DNA of 26,632 nucleotides from an uncultured Bacilli bacterium (GCA_934086185.1 CAKOHW010000012.1:1-26632), one strand, 5' to 3'; shown: positions 1 through 6,360, numbered from the stretch's first letter. The notes: a model not told the origin generated them from the letters alone. Made by a program: numbers and translations.

Positions 1-414
1 GATGTGTTTCATCATTTTTAAATTACAAAACCATCTATCTCCAAGAAAAGTTATTTTAGTATTAATAGGAGAAAGTAATTCAATAACTTCATCAATAGCA
101 TTAAAAATAATTTTTTCACTAAATAACCATTTCTTAGTAAGCACATCAATTTCATGATGTCTGTTGGATTTTGTTTTGTCACATTTAAACCAAATTGGTA
201 TAGATTGTTTACCAATTTTTAAAGTAAAGACAAAATTAACAAAATTATTTTTTGTAAACACGTGATCTATAACTATAATAAATTTATCGTGTTTAAGTGC
301 TTTATAATTATTAATAATATATTTAATAGAACTATTAAAAAAAGAAATACCATTAAATTTAGGATTGTTAAAAAATCTCCAAAGTTTCTTTTCAGTAGGA
401 AAATAATATAAGTG
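1..414 (-). pseudogene. Transposase fragment (DDE type, IS4-like), 5'-truncated and cut by the window edge
   Basis: Reading the minus strand from 414 down to 1 gives 138 codons with no stop, closed upstream by an in-frame TAG (417-415). No ATG, GTG or TTG start with a ribosome site is visible at the upstream end. The translation contains FIIVIDHVFTKNN and ITFLGDRWFCN, which resemble the segments around the first two catalytic aspartates of IS4-type DDE transposases, and a linking stretch with FTLKIGKQSIPIWFKCD typical of such enzymes. The N-terminal domain is missing, so this is most likely a decayed copy, or one entered by frameshift upstream. The C-terminal part lies outside the window. Family assignment is from motif appearance only; the exact IS family is not certain. 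Confidence 0.65.
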
Positions 415-417
415 CTA

Positions 418-499
418 AAAAAGTACTCAATTAATAAATAATAAAAGTGACCAGTAAGAAAAGATAGTAACCAATTAAGTACTGTAACCAGTACTTTTT
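418..499. repeat. Inverted repeat between transposase remnant and uvrC
   Basis: AAAAAGTACT (418-427) is the perfect reverse complement of AGTACTTTTT (490-499), with a further AGTACT at 478-483. The sequence between them also contains GACCAGT and AACCAGT. It could be a leftover IS end, or a bidirectional terminator-like hairpin separating the transposase remnant from uvrC. No target duplication could be identified. Confidence 0.4.
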
Positions 500-551
500 G
501 TTTTATAATATTAAATTTGTGTTAAAATAATAAATAAGTGATGTGATTATT

Positions 552-2315
552 ATGTTTAAAGAAGAACTTAGTTTAGTACCTCATTTACCTGGTTCATACC
601 AAATGTATAATAAAGATAATGTCATTATATATGTAGGTAAGGCAAAAGATTTAAAAAATCGATTAACTAGTTATTTTGTTGGAAAAAATACTGGTAAAAC
701 AGAAATAATGGTTAATGAAGTTGATCATTTTGAATATATAGTAACTAACAGTGAATTAGAAGCTTTTATATTAGAATTAAATTTAATAAAAAAATATGAT
801 CCAAGATACAATATTCTTTTAAAAGATGATAAAAGTTATCCATACATAGAATATTCTAGAAAACCATACCCGTCTTTAAAAGTAGTGAGATATCTAAATA
901 TTAAAAATTATAAAGATAAATTATTATTTGGTCCATTTGTAAATGTATATGCAGCAAGACGTATCGTAAACTTAATAAATAGACTATATCCATTAAAAAA
1001 ATGTAATACACTAGGTAAAAAAGTTTGTTTATACTATCATATTGGAGAATGCTTAGGATATTGTGAAAAAAATGTTGTTGAAGATAAAGTATTAAAAATG
1101 GAAGAAGAAATAATTAAATTTCTTAAAGGTGACGAAAAAGTAATAACAGATAAACTATTAGAAAAAATAGAATTTTACTCTAAAGATTTAAATTTTGAAA
1201 AAGCAAAAGAGCTTAAAGATGATTTAGATTACATAAAGGTAGTAATGGAAAAACAAAGAGTAGAATTACATGATAATATTAATAGGGATATAATAAATTA
1301 TTACTTTGATAACGGATATTTAAGTATAGAAATATTTTTCTTGCGTAATGGTAAGCTAATAGGTCATAAAAATAAAATTGTACCTGTAATGGAAGATTAT
1401 ATAAGTGAATTAGAATATTATATAGTACTATATTATAATAAACATGAAATACCTAAAGAAGTATTAATAAATAGTGATATAGATACCAAACTACTATCAA
1501 ATATGTTAAATATCAAATTTGTAACTAGTACTAAAGGTAATAAGAAAAAATTACTTGATTTATCTTATAAAAATGCCAAATTAAATTTAGAAAATAAACT
1601 TACAATGCTTAAAAGTGAAGCGTTAAAAACTAGCGGTTCGAATAAAGAATTAAGTAAATTACTAGGTACAAACATATATAGAATAGATGTCTTTGATAAC
1701 TCTAATATATTTGGTACATTTAATGTCTCTGGTATGGTAGTATTTAAAGATGGTATTCCAAGTAAAAAAGATTACAGAAAATATAAAATTACTGTAGATA
1801 AAAATGATGATTATAATACTATGAAAGAAGTTATATATAGAAGATATTATAGATGTCTAATAGAAAAAAGTGAACTACCAGATTTAATATTAGTAGACGG
1901 TGGGAAAAGTCAAATTCATGCATGTATTGATACGTTAAACGAATTACACTTAAATATTAAAGTATGTGGTTTAGTAAAAAATGATAAACATAGAACTAAT
2001 GATTTAATGGATGGAGATACATTAAATGTATATGATATAGATAAAACTAGTAGCCTATTTCACTATTTAACAAGAATACAAGATGAAGTTCATAGATATA
2101 CAATTAATTATCATAGAACAATAAGAAGTAAGAGTTCAATATCAAGTTTATTAGATAATATTGAGGGAATAGGTGCTAAAAGACGTAAAGAATTAATTAA
2201 AAAATTTGGTAGTGTTAAAAAAATAAGTGAAACAACTATTGAAGAATTAAGTAGTATAGTTCCATTAAATGTAGCAGAAAAATTAAAAAACTATTTAGAA
2301 AATTATAAGGATTAG
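552..2315 (+). CDS. uvrC: UvrABC system protein C (excinuclease subunit)
   Basis: UvrC makes the two incisions flanking a DNA lesion after loading by UvrA/UvrB in nucleotide excision repair. The 587-aa product has the full family layout. The N-terminal GIY-YIG nuclease (about 9-90) includes PGSYQMYNKDNVIIYVGKA. Four cysteines at 151, 159, 167 and 171 match the iron-sulfur cluster ligands of UvrC. A UVR/UvrB-binding helix pair lies around 205-235. The RNase H-like 3' incision domain shows IDVFDNSNIFGTFNVSGM (about 378-395), VDGGKSQ and DEVHRY. A helix-hairpin-helix tail (about 535-585) has IEGIGAKRRKEL. The ATG at 552 is preferred over the in-frame GTG at 543 because homologues begin with the equivalent of MFKEELSLVPHLPG. 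Length is normal. The gene ends in a weak hairpin. Confidence 0.97.
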   Translation: MFKEELSLVPHLPGSYQMYNKDNVIIYVGKAKDLKNRLTSYFVGKNTGKTEIMVNEVDHFEYIVTNSELEAFILELNLIKKYDPRYNILLKDDKSYPYIEYSRKPYPSLKVVRYLNIKNYKDKLLFGPFVNVYAARRIVNLINRLYPLKKCNTLGKKVCLYYHIGECLGYCEKNVVEDKVLKMEEEIIKFLKGDEKVITDKLLEKIEFYSKDLNFEKAKELKDDLDYIKVVMEKQRVELHDNINRDIINYYFDNGYLSIEIFFLRNGKLIGHKNKIVPVMEDYISELEYYIVLYYNKHEIPKEVLINSDIDTKLLSNMLNIKFVTSTKGNKKKLLDLSYKNAKLNLENKLTMLKSEALKTSGSNKELSKLLGTNIYRIDVFDNSNIFGTFNVSGMVVFKDGIPSKKDYRKYKITVDKNDDYNTMKEVIYRRYYRCLIEKSELPDLILVDGGKSQIHACIDTLNELHLNIKVCGLVKNDKHRTNDLMDGDTLNVYDIDKTSSLFHYLTRIQDEVHRYTINYHRTIRSKSSISSLLDNIEGIGAKRRKELIKKFGSVKKISETTIEELSSIVPLNVAEKLKNYLENYKD

Positions 2316-2331
2316 AATACTAATTCTTTTT
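2312..2331 (+). terminator. Weak intrinsic terminator after uvrC
   Basis: AGAAT (2314-2318), loop ACTAA/ACTA, ATTCT (2323-2327), then a run of T (2327-2331). The stem is only 5 bp and overlaps the uvrC stop codon, so termination is likely partial. Confidence 0.45.
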
Positions 2332-2364
2332 CTATAAAAAAATATTCCATTTTATTAATAAATT

Positions 2365-2373
2365 TGCTATAAT
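2365..2373 (+). promoter_or_regulatory. Extended -10 promoter upstream of the 300-aa unknown gene
   Basis: TGC-TATAAT (TATAAT at 2368-2373) is a consensus extended -10. No good -35 is present at the proper distance (TTCCAT at 2345-2350). It lies 26 bases before the start codon of the next gene. Confidence 0.55.
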
Positions 2374-2398
2374 TATTAATAGAATAAGAAGGTGTGTT

Positions 2399-3301
2399 AT
2401 GAATAACGTTATAAATATGGTTAATTATTATGTAGAACATAAGAATGCTGATGATAGTGTTGTGGAATATATAAAAAACAAACTAGAATCTAGTGATTTA
2501 ACTGAATTAATAATTATACAAATAGAATTACTATATACAGATCCTTCTGATAAATTAGTAAGTGGTTTAGTAAACTTTATTACTGATAAAATAAATAATA
2601 TACTAACTAGCATTAACTTATATGATTTAGCGATTACAATAAATCATTTAAAAAGAGAGAATATAAATTTAAATAATGTAATTAATGAATTAACTGAAAT
2701 CAATAATAGTATTTTTAATAAAATTAAATCTAAGAATTTAGATGATTCTTTAATAGAAAATGAAACTATAGAAGAATGTGTAGCAAGATTAATTAATACT
2801 ACACAAGATAATACATTTAGAATTAATAAATTTAAAAGTGAAATAAACTCTATTAATATTTGGTTAAATAATTTAGATAATAGTTATAAAAAAAGAATAG
2901 ATAATTCTGATATAAGAGAATTATTAGAATGTTATACTAAAGAATTAGTTATGATAGATAGAACTGATTTTAATAATTTATATATAGAATTACTATCTAA
3001 GAAAATTGATAAAACATTATTAGAAAGAAATTTACTTGAAACTATAACAAATGTTATGCCAGAACTAGATTTAATATATAAAGAAAATAGTAACGAAAAA
3101 AATGGAGTATATAAATTATTAGATTATTATATAGATATTATAGATGATAAAATAAAACATAAAATTAATCAATTAGAATATGAAGAAAAATTATTATTGA
3201 AAGAAAAAATAAATTTAATATGTAAAGACATATTAGAAAACGATGATCCAGATGATGATTTTAAAGTTTTAGTAATAAATAGTTATTTAAGATATTTTTA
3301 A
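2399..3301 (+). CDS. Hypothetical helical protein, 300 aa
   Basis: I do not recognise this protein. It starts at an ATG preceded by GAAGGTGTGTT, a reasonable ribosome site. The sequence has no signal peptide, no membrane segment and no cysteine/histidine metal motif. It is acidic and rich in Leu, Ile, Asn, Asp and Lys, and looks almost wholly helical, with several heptad-like stretches (about 80-125 and 225-270) and an acidic DDPDDD cluster near residue 285. It is therefore probably a cytosolic scaffold, or a protein of a lineage-restricted family. It sits between uvrC and a mini-rhodanese gene with its own extended -10 promoter and a strong terminator, so it appears to be a single-gene unit. 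Confidence 0.85.
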   Translation: MNNVINMVNYYVEHKNADDSVVEYIKNKLESSDLTELIIIQIELLYTDPSDKLVSGLVNFITDKINNILTSINLYDLAITINHLKRENINLNNVINELTEINNSIFNKIKSKNLDDSLIENETIEECVARLINTTQDNTFRINKFKSEINSINIWLNNLDNSYKKRIDNSDIRELLECYTKELVMIDRTDFNNLYIELLSKKIDKTLLERNLLETITNVMPELDLIYKENSNEKNGVYKLLDYYIDIIDDKIKHKINQLEYEEKLLLKEKINLICKDILENDDPDDDFKVLVINSYLRYF

Positions 3302-3314
3302 TAACTATTTTTTT
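3278..3314 (+). terminator. Intrinsic terminator overlapping the stop codon of the 300-aa gene
   Basis: AATAGTTAT (3278-3286) pairs perfectly with ATAACTATT (3301-3309), followed by seven T (3308-3314). The left arm lies within the last coding codons, so the hairpin is built into the 3' end of the gene. Confidence 0.8.
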
Positions 3315-3334
3315 ATTATTTCATAAAATATAAT

Positions 3335-3550
3335 ATGAAGAATATAAAGATAAGTGAATATCCACATGACGGAGAATTAATTAATTTAGAAACTGATTAT
3401 AATCCTTATGATAAATTATTGTATAACCCTTCACTTTATTTAGATAAAAATAAAAAGTATTATTTCTATTGTAAAAATGGTGTAAAATCTAAGAAAGTAG
3501 TAAGTCTATTAGAAATATATGGATATGATGTTACAAGAGTTATTTTATAA
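3335..3550 (+). CDS. Rhodanese-like domain protein, minimal 71 aa
   Basis: The C-terminal half reads YYFYCKNGVKSKKVVSLLE, then a GYDV turn. This is the active-site loop region of rhodanese-like domains (Cys in C-x-x-G-x-x-S; here Cys46), which carry persulfide sulfur or act as phosphatase-like folds. At 71 residues it lacks the front part of a normal domain of about 100 aa, so it is a minimal or degenerate form; the cysteine is nevertheless retained. The start is uncertain. The ATG at 3335 has no Shine-Dalgarno, and a perfect TATAAT (3329-3334) directly abuts it, so a transcript from that -10 would begin inside the gene. Either transcription comes from upstream or translation starts in an unusual way. 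The stop is followed at once by a terminator. Confidence 0.75.
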   Translation: MKNIKISEYPHDGELINLETDYNPYDKLLYNPSLYLDKNKKYYFYCKNGVKSKKVVSLLEIYGYDVTRVIL

Positions 3551-3566
3551 ATAAACTCTTTTTTTT
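3536..3566 (+). terminator. Intrinsic terminator after the mini-rhodanese gene
   Basis: AGAGTT (3536-3541) and AACTCT (3554-3559) form the stem, with T at 3560-3566. The left arm is inside the last codons of the gene. Confidence 0.65.
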
Positions 3567-3602
3567 AACTAACAAATGTTTTATAATTATTATAGTGATA
3601 TT

Positions 3603-4187
3603 ATGGAATTAAAGAATATTGATATATGGCTAACTAATTTTTTAATGAGTATAGGTATATGGGGATATGTATTATCTTGCATTTTAATACTTTTTGAATC
3701 TATGTTACCAATACTTCCATTAAGTGTATTTATTACAATATTATTTTATAAATTAGGTTCATTTATAGGTTTTATAATTAGTTATGTTTTTACTGTATTA
3801 GGTTGCTTAATATCATATAGTATATTTAGTACTAAATTAAAAAAAATATTTGATAAATTTTTAGATAAAAAAGATAGAAAAAAATTAAAAAGAATAACTA
3901 AATCTATTAAAAAAATTAAATTTGAAAATTTATGTTTAATAATTGCATTACCGTTTACACCAGCATTTATGGTAAATATTGCTGCTGGATTATGTGGAGT
4001 AAATAGAAAAAAATACTTTTATGCATTATTAATTGGAAAAATATTTTTAGTAATATTTTGGGGATTTATAGGTACTAGTTTACTTAATAGTATAAAAAAT
4101 CCAATAAATTTAATTTATATTAGTATATTATTGGTATTATGTTTTATTGTTAGCAAGTATATAAATAAGAAAGAAGGATTAGAATGA
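3603..4187 (+). CDS. VTT/DedA-like (TVP38/TMEM64 family) membrane protein
   Basis: This is an integral membrane protein with about five hydrophobic segments. It carries the hallmarks of the VTT (SNARE-associated/DedA) fold: an ESMLPILPLS re-entrant segment near the N-terminus and a second proline-containing segment, LPFTPAFMVNIAAGLCG, preceding further helices. Members of this superfamily flip or transport lipids and help maintain membrane potential; the exact substrate here is unknown. I prefer the ATG at 3603, which is preceded by ATAGTGATATT like other starts in this window. The ATG at 3576 has no ribosome site, and TATAAT (3582-3587) lies between the two. The stop TGA overlaps the next ATG (ATGA at 4184-4187), so translation is coupled to rmuC. 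Use of TGA as a stop here shows standard decoding. Confidence 0.82.
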   Translation: MELKNIDIWLTNFLMSIGIWGYVLSCILILFESMLPILPLSVFITILFYKLGSFIGFIISYVFTVLGCLISYSIFSTKLKKIFDKFLDKKDRKKLKRITKSIKKIKFENLCLIIALPFTPAFMVNIAAGLCGVNRKKYFYALLIGKIFLVIFWGFIGTSLLNSIKNPINLIYISILLVLCFIVSKYINKKEGLE

Positions 4188-5260
4188 ATTATATTATTAT
4201 AGGGTTATTGATTATAAGTATAATATTAAATATTATAAATTTAATAAAGAAAAAAGATAAAAATAGTAATGATACTATAGAAAGATTAGGAAAATTAGAA
4301 ACAGATTTAACTAAAGAATTAGGCGAATTCAAATTTAATTTTTCTAGAACTATTAACGAAGATTTTAATAAATTAAATGAAGTAATTATTAATAGATTAA
4401 ATAATATAAATGATAAAGTAAATGAAAGATTAGATGTTAATTTTGAAAAAACAAATAAAACATTTACCAATATTTTAGAAAGATTATCAAAAATAGATGA
4501 AGCACAAAAGAAAATAGATAGTTTATCTGGTGAAATAGTAAGTTTACAATCAGTTCTTACAGATAAAAAAACTAGAGGTATATTTGGTGAAACTAATTTA
4601 AATTACATTTTAGATAGTGTATTTGGCAAAAATGACAAAATATATCAAACACAATATAGTTTAGGTAATGGTTATATATCAGACGCTATATTATTTGCAC
4701 CAGAACCATTAGGTACAATATGTATCGATAGTAAATTTCCATTAGAAAATTATAGAAGAATGACTGATAGGACATTATCAAATAGTGAACGTGAAACTGC
4801 TACAAAATTATTTAAAACAGATGTAAAGAAACATATAGATGCAATTAAAGAAAAATATATAGTACCAGGTGTAACTAGTAGTGAAGCAATAATGTTTTTA
4901 CCAGCAGAAGCTATATTTGCAGAAATTAATGCATATCATCCTGATTTAGTTAAATATAGTTATGCATCTAAAGTATGGATAACTAGTCCCACAACTTTAA
5001 TGAGTACATTAACTATAATAAGCATGATATTAAAGAATATGGAAAGAGATAAATATGCTAAAGTAATACATAACGAATTAAATAAGTTAGGTATAGAATT
5101 TGACAGATATAAAGATAGATGGGACAAATTATCACGTAGCATTGATACAGTAAGTAAAGATGTAAAAGATATTCATACAACAACTGAAAAAATAACTAAG
5201 AGATTTGATGCAATAAACAGTGTAAATATAAGTAGTGATTTAATAGAACATAAAGAATAA
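4184..5260 (+). CDS. rmuC: DNA recombination protein RmuC homologue
   Basis: RmuC proteins are membrane-anchored, nuclease-fold proteins that limit rearrangements at inverted repeats. The 358-aa product has an N-terminal membrane anchor (about 2-21), a long coiled coil (about 30-120), and the conserved RmuC core with GIFGETNLNYILD, YISDAILFAP, CIDSKFPLENYRR, FLPAEAIFAEI and ITSPTTLMSTLTII. These contain the Asp and the D-S-K-F of the PD-(D/E)XK-like fold. The C-terminus is again helical. Length is slightly short for the family but all core motifs are there. The start ATG overlaps the previous stop, and AAGAAGG lies 7 bases upstream. Confidence 0.92.
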   Translation: MNYIIIGLLIISIILNIINLIKKKDKNSNDTIERLGKLETDLTKELGEFKFNFSRTINEDFNKLNEVIINRLNNINDKVNERLDVNFEKTNKTFTNILERLSKIDEAQKKIDSLSGEIVSLQSVLTDKKTRGIFGETNLNYILDSVFGKNDKIYQTQYSLGNGYISDAILFAPEPLGTICIDSKFPLENYRRMTDRTLSNSERETATKLFKTDVKKHIDAIKEKYIVPGVTSSEAIMFLPAEAIFAEINAYHPDLVKYSYASKVWITSPTTLMSTLTIISMILKNMERDKYAKVIHNELNKLGIEFDRYKDRWDKLSRSIDTVSKDVKDIHTTTEKITKRFDAINSVNISSDLIEHKE

Positions 5261-5263
5261 ACA

Positions 5264-5293
5264 AAAAAGATATTGCAAAAAATATCTTTTTTT
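5264..5293 (+). terminator. Intrinsic terminator after rmuC
   Basis: AAAAAGATATT (5264-5274) and AATATCTTTTT (5281-5291) form a perfect 11-bp stem with loop GCAAAA, running into T at 5287-5293. Confidence 0.85.
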
Positions 5294-5313
5294 ATCTAGT
5301 TTTGTCGAAATTA

Positions 5314-5341
5314 TTGACCAAATAAAATATATGAGTATTAT
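5314..5341 (+). promoter_or_regulatory. Promoter of toxin mRNA, copy 1
   Basis: TTGACC (5314-5319), 16-base spacer, TATTAT (5336-5341). Predicted RNA start is around 5348-5350, just at the GAACATTCATTT element. Copy 2 has TTGAAA-N16-TATTAT at the equivalent place with a diverged spacer. Confidence 0.7.
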
Positions 5342-5370
5342 AACTACTCGAACATTCATTTTTAGTGCTT

Positions 5371-5399
5371 ACCTCAAACTATTTAAGTAGTAAAGGGGT
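5371..5399 (+). promoter_or_regulatory. Shine-Dalgarno-masking hairpin of toxin mRNA, copy 1
   Basis: ACCTC (5371-5375) can pair with GGGGT (5395-5399) of the ribosome site, with ACTA (5378-5381) and TAGT (5388-5391) extending the inner stem around the loop TTTAAG. Closing it would hide the very strong AGGGGTG site of the peptide. The arms are identical in copy 2. Confidence 0.6.
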
Positions 5400-5407
5400 G
5401 TGATAGT

Positions 5408-5485
5408 ATGCGTAATCAAACCTTCGAAAGATTATTAATATTAATCATGTTGAGTACACTAATACTTCTTCTATTCAGGGGGTAA
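5408..5485 (+). CDS. Putative type I toxin: 25-aa hydrophobic membrane peptide, copy 1
   Basis: The ATG at 5408 is preceded by AAAGGGGTG at 7-bp spacing, one of the strongest ribosome sites in the window. The peptide begins MRNQTFER, continues as an uninterrupted hydrophobic helix of about 15 residues (LLILIMLSTLILLLF) and ends in Arg-Gly. This charge-helix-charge layout and size match membrane-damaging type I toxins. The order T-(F/Y)-E-x-L-x-L-x-x-x-x-x-T-L resembles TxpA/BsrG-type holin-like toxins, though I cannot confirm homology. Codon use (CGT, AGG, GGG, CTT, ACC) is unlike that of the AT-rich neighbours. The other copy at 19524 differs by one residue (Phe6 to Leu). It could instead be a small regulatory membrane peptide. 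Confidence 0.7.
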   Translation: MRNQTFERLLILIMLSTLILLLFRG

Positions 5486-5541
5486 AGGTTTATTTAACTG
5501 GCACTAGTACATAATGTGTTAATTGTTTTGCTTGATTACAT

Positions 5542-5608
5542 AACAAAAGCACACGAGTACGTGTGCCACCAAAAACTGGTAGGCATTCAAATAAATGAAT
5601 GTTCTACT
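5542..5608 (-). ncRNA. Predicted antisense (antitoxin) RNA, copy 1
   Basis: A minus-strand RNA of about 67 nt is predicted from the promoter at 5643-5615 and the terminator hairpin GCACACG-TACT-CGTGTGC (5566-5549 on the minus strand), followed by TTTTGTT. It would fold into two hairpins. The first has CATTCA/TGAATG extended by GTAG/CTAC; the second is the terminator. It is fully complementary to the 3' part of the toxin mRNA, 57 or more bases after the peptide stop, and includes the fold-back segment. Convergent 3' overlap is the arrangement of txpA/RatA-type loci. Not experimentally supported. Confidence 0.62.
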
Positions 5609-5614
5609 AAATTA

Positions 5615-5643
5615 AGTATAAACCAAAATTTAAGTATTGTAAA
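5615..5643 (-). promoter_or_regulatory. Promoter of the antisense RNA, copy 1
   Basis: On the minus strand: TTTACA (5643-5638), 17-base spacer, TATACT (5620-5615), predicted start about 5608. In copy 2 both hexamers and the 17-base spacing are identical although the spacer sequence differs. Confidence 0.7.
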
Positions 5644-5809
5644 TGATGAATTATTTTAATTATATTTAGACATAACAACATTGCAAATAAACTATATTTT
5701 AACTTTCAATGAAAACATAGTCTTTTACATTAATTATGTAAATTAAATTTAGTATCATTCTAATTCTACTCAATATTTGATATAATAAATACATCAAGGA
5801 AGTGTTAGA
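5621..5809. other. Intergenic stretch between the two-RNA locus and the 162-aa gene
   Basis: Beyond the antisense promoter this AT-rich stretch holds one small inverted repeat, TTTACAT (5724-5730)/ATGTAAA (5736-5742), without a T-run, and an extended -10 sequence TGA-TATAAT (5778-5786) that probably serves the next gene. I see no ORF or other structure. No obvious terminator for the toxin mRNA is present. Confidence 0.5.
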
Positions 5810-6298
5810 ATGAAAAGTATAATAGAAAATATATTTGGATTTTTATATACATTAAGTATGGGTGATTATATATTTTTAACGTGTACATTTTTATTAATAT
5901 TAGGTCTTATTTATATAACATTTCTAATAAAAAGGGATGATACTGTGGGTACATATTTTAATGAAAGTGATATTAGTGATTTAACTAGTATAAAAGAAAA
6001 AATAGAAAAAGATTATAAACCTAGTGCTGTTAAATTAACAGATTATGAAGAAGAACAAGAAAAAAACGCAATAATAAGTTATGAAGAATTATTAAAAAAT
6101 ACTAAAAACAATAATGTATCATATGATGAAAATTATGTTTCAAATACAGAAGAAATAAGTATAAAAAAAATAAACTTAGATAGTAATTCTGATATAGAAA
6201 ATACTAATTCAAATTTAAAAGTAAAGTTAATGAGTTATGATAAAGAAGAAGCATTTTTAACTGCTTTGAAACAATTACAACAAAATTTGTCTAATTAA
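5810..6298 (+). CDS. Hypothetical single-pass membrane protein, 162 aa
   Basis: I do not recognise this gene. The start has GGAAG about 8 bases upstream. One hydrophobic segment (about 21-40, YIFLTCTFLLILGLIYITFL) is followed by the basic IKR. A long, acidic and polar tail rich in Glu, Asn, Ser and Lys follows, and the last 25 residues (EEAFLTALKQLQQN) look helical. The basic residues after the helix suggest the tail lies in the cytoplasm. No enzymatic motif is visible. It has its own extended -10 promoter and terminator, so it is probably monocistronic. Confidence 0.8.
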   Translation: MKSIIENIFGFLYTLSMGDYIFLTCTFLLILGLIYITFLIKRDDTVGTYFNESDISDLTSIKEKIEKDYKPSAVKLTDYEEEQEKNAIISYEELLKNTKNNNVSYDENYVSNTEEISIKKINLDSNSDIENTNSNLKVKLMSYDKEEAFLTALKQLQQNLSN

Positions 6299-6300
6299 AA

Positions 6301-6329
6301 AAATATGCTTTTAATAAGTATATTTTTTT
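6301..6329 (+). terminator. Intrinsic terminator after the 162-aa gene
   Basis: AAATATGCTT (6301-6310) pairs with AAGTATATTT (6316-6325) with one G-T pair, followed by T at 6323-6329. The T-run merges directly into TGT-TATAAT (6329-6337), an extended -10 for the next gene. Confidence 0.75.
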
Positions 6330-6337
6330 GTTATAAT
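6329..6337 (+). promoter_or_regulatory. Extended -10 promoter of the 360-aa surface protein
   Basis: TGT-TATAAT, TATAAT at 6332-6337, 23 bases before the start codon. Its upstream region is the preceding terminator, so terminator and promoter share bases. Confidence 0.5.
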
Positions 6338-6360
6338 CATTTATAGATAGAGGGTATAAT

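Larger units (their letters stand above)
5350..5604 (+). promoter_or_regulatory. Long-range fold-back element of toxin mRNA, copy 1
   Basis: GAACATTCATTT (5350-5361), at the predicted mRNA 5' end, is the perfect reverse complement of AAATGAATGTTC (5593-5604) near the 3' end. This would close the whole transcript into a loop of about 230 nt, as the fold-back inhibitory element does in hok-type mRNAs. The same 12-mer is also present in the antisense RNA. Function is inferred from complementarity and its conservation in both copies. Confidence 0.6.
5299..5620. repeat. 322-bp dispersed repeat, copy 1 (type I toxin-antitoxin-like locus)
   Basis: This segment recurs at 19414-19735 with the same total length. 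From the conserved 5' end (5350) to the antisense -10 (5620) I count fewer than ten differences, including one-base indels that cancel out. The sequence outside the unit is unrelated. It is visibly richer in G+C than its surroundings and lies between the rmuC terminator and an unrelated gene. It contains the short ORF, antisense RNA, two promoters and folding elements listed separately. Confidence 0.9.

Noticed and set aside
5350..5604. A MITE with 12-bp terminal inverted repeats
   Set aside because: Conservation between the two copies continues outside the repeats into the promoters on both sides, and no target-site duplication is visible.
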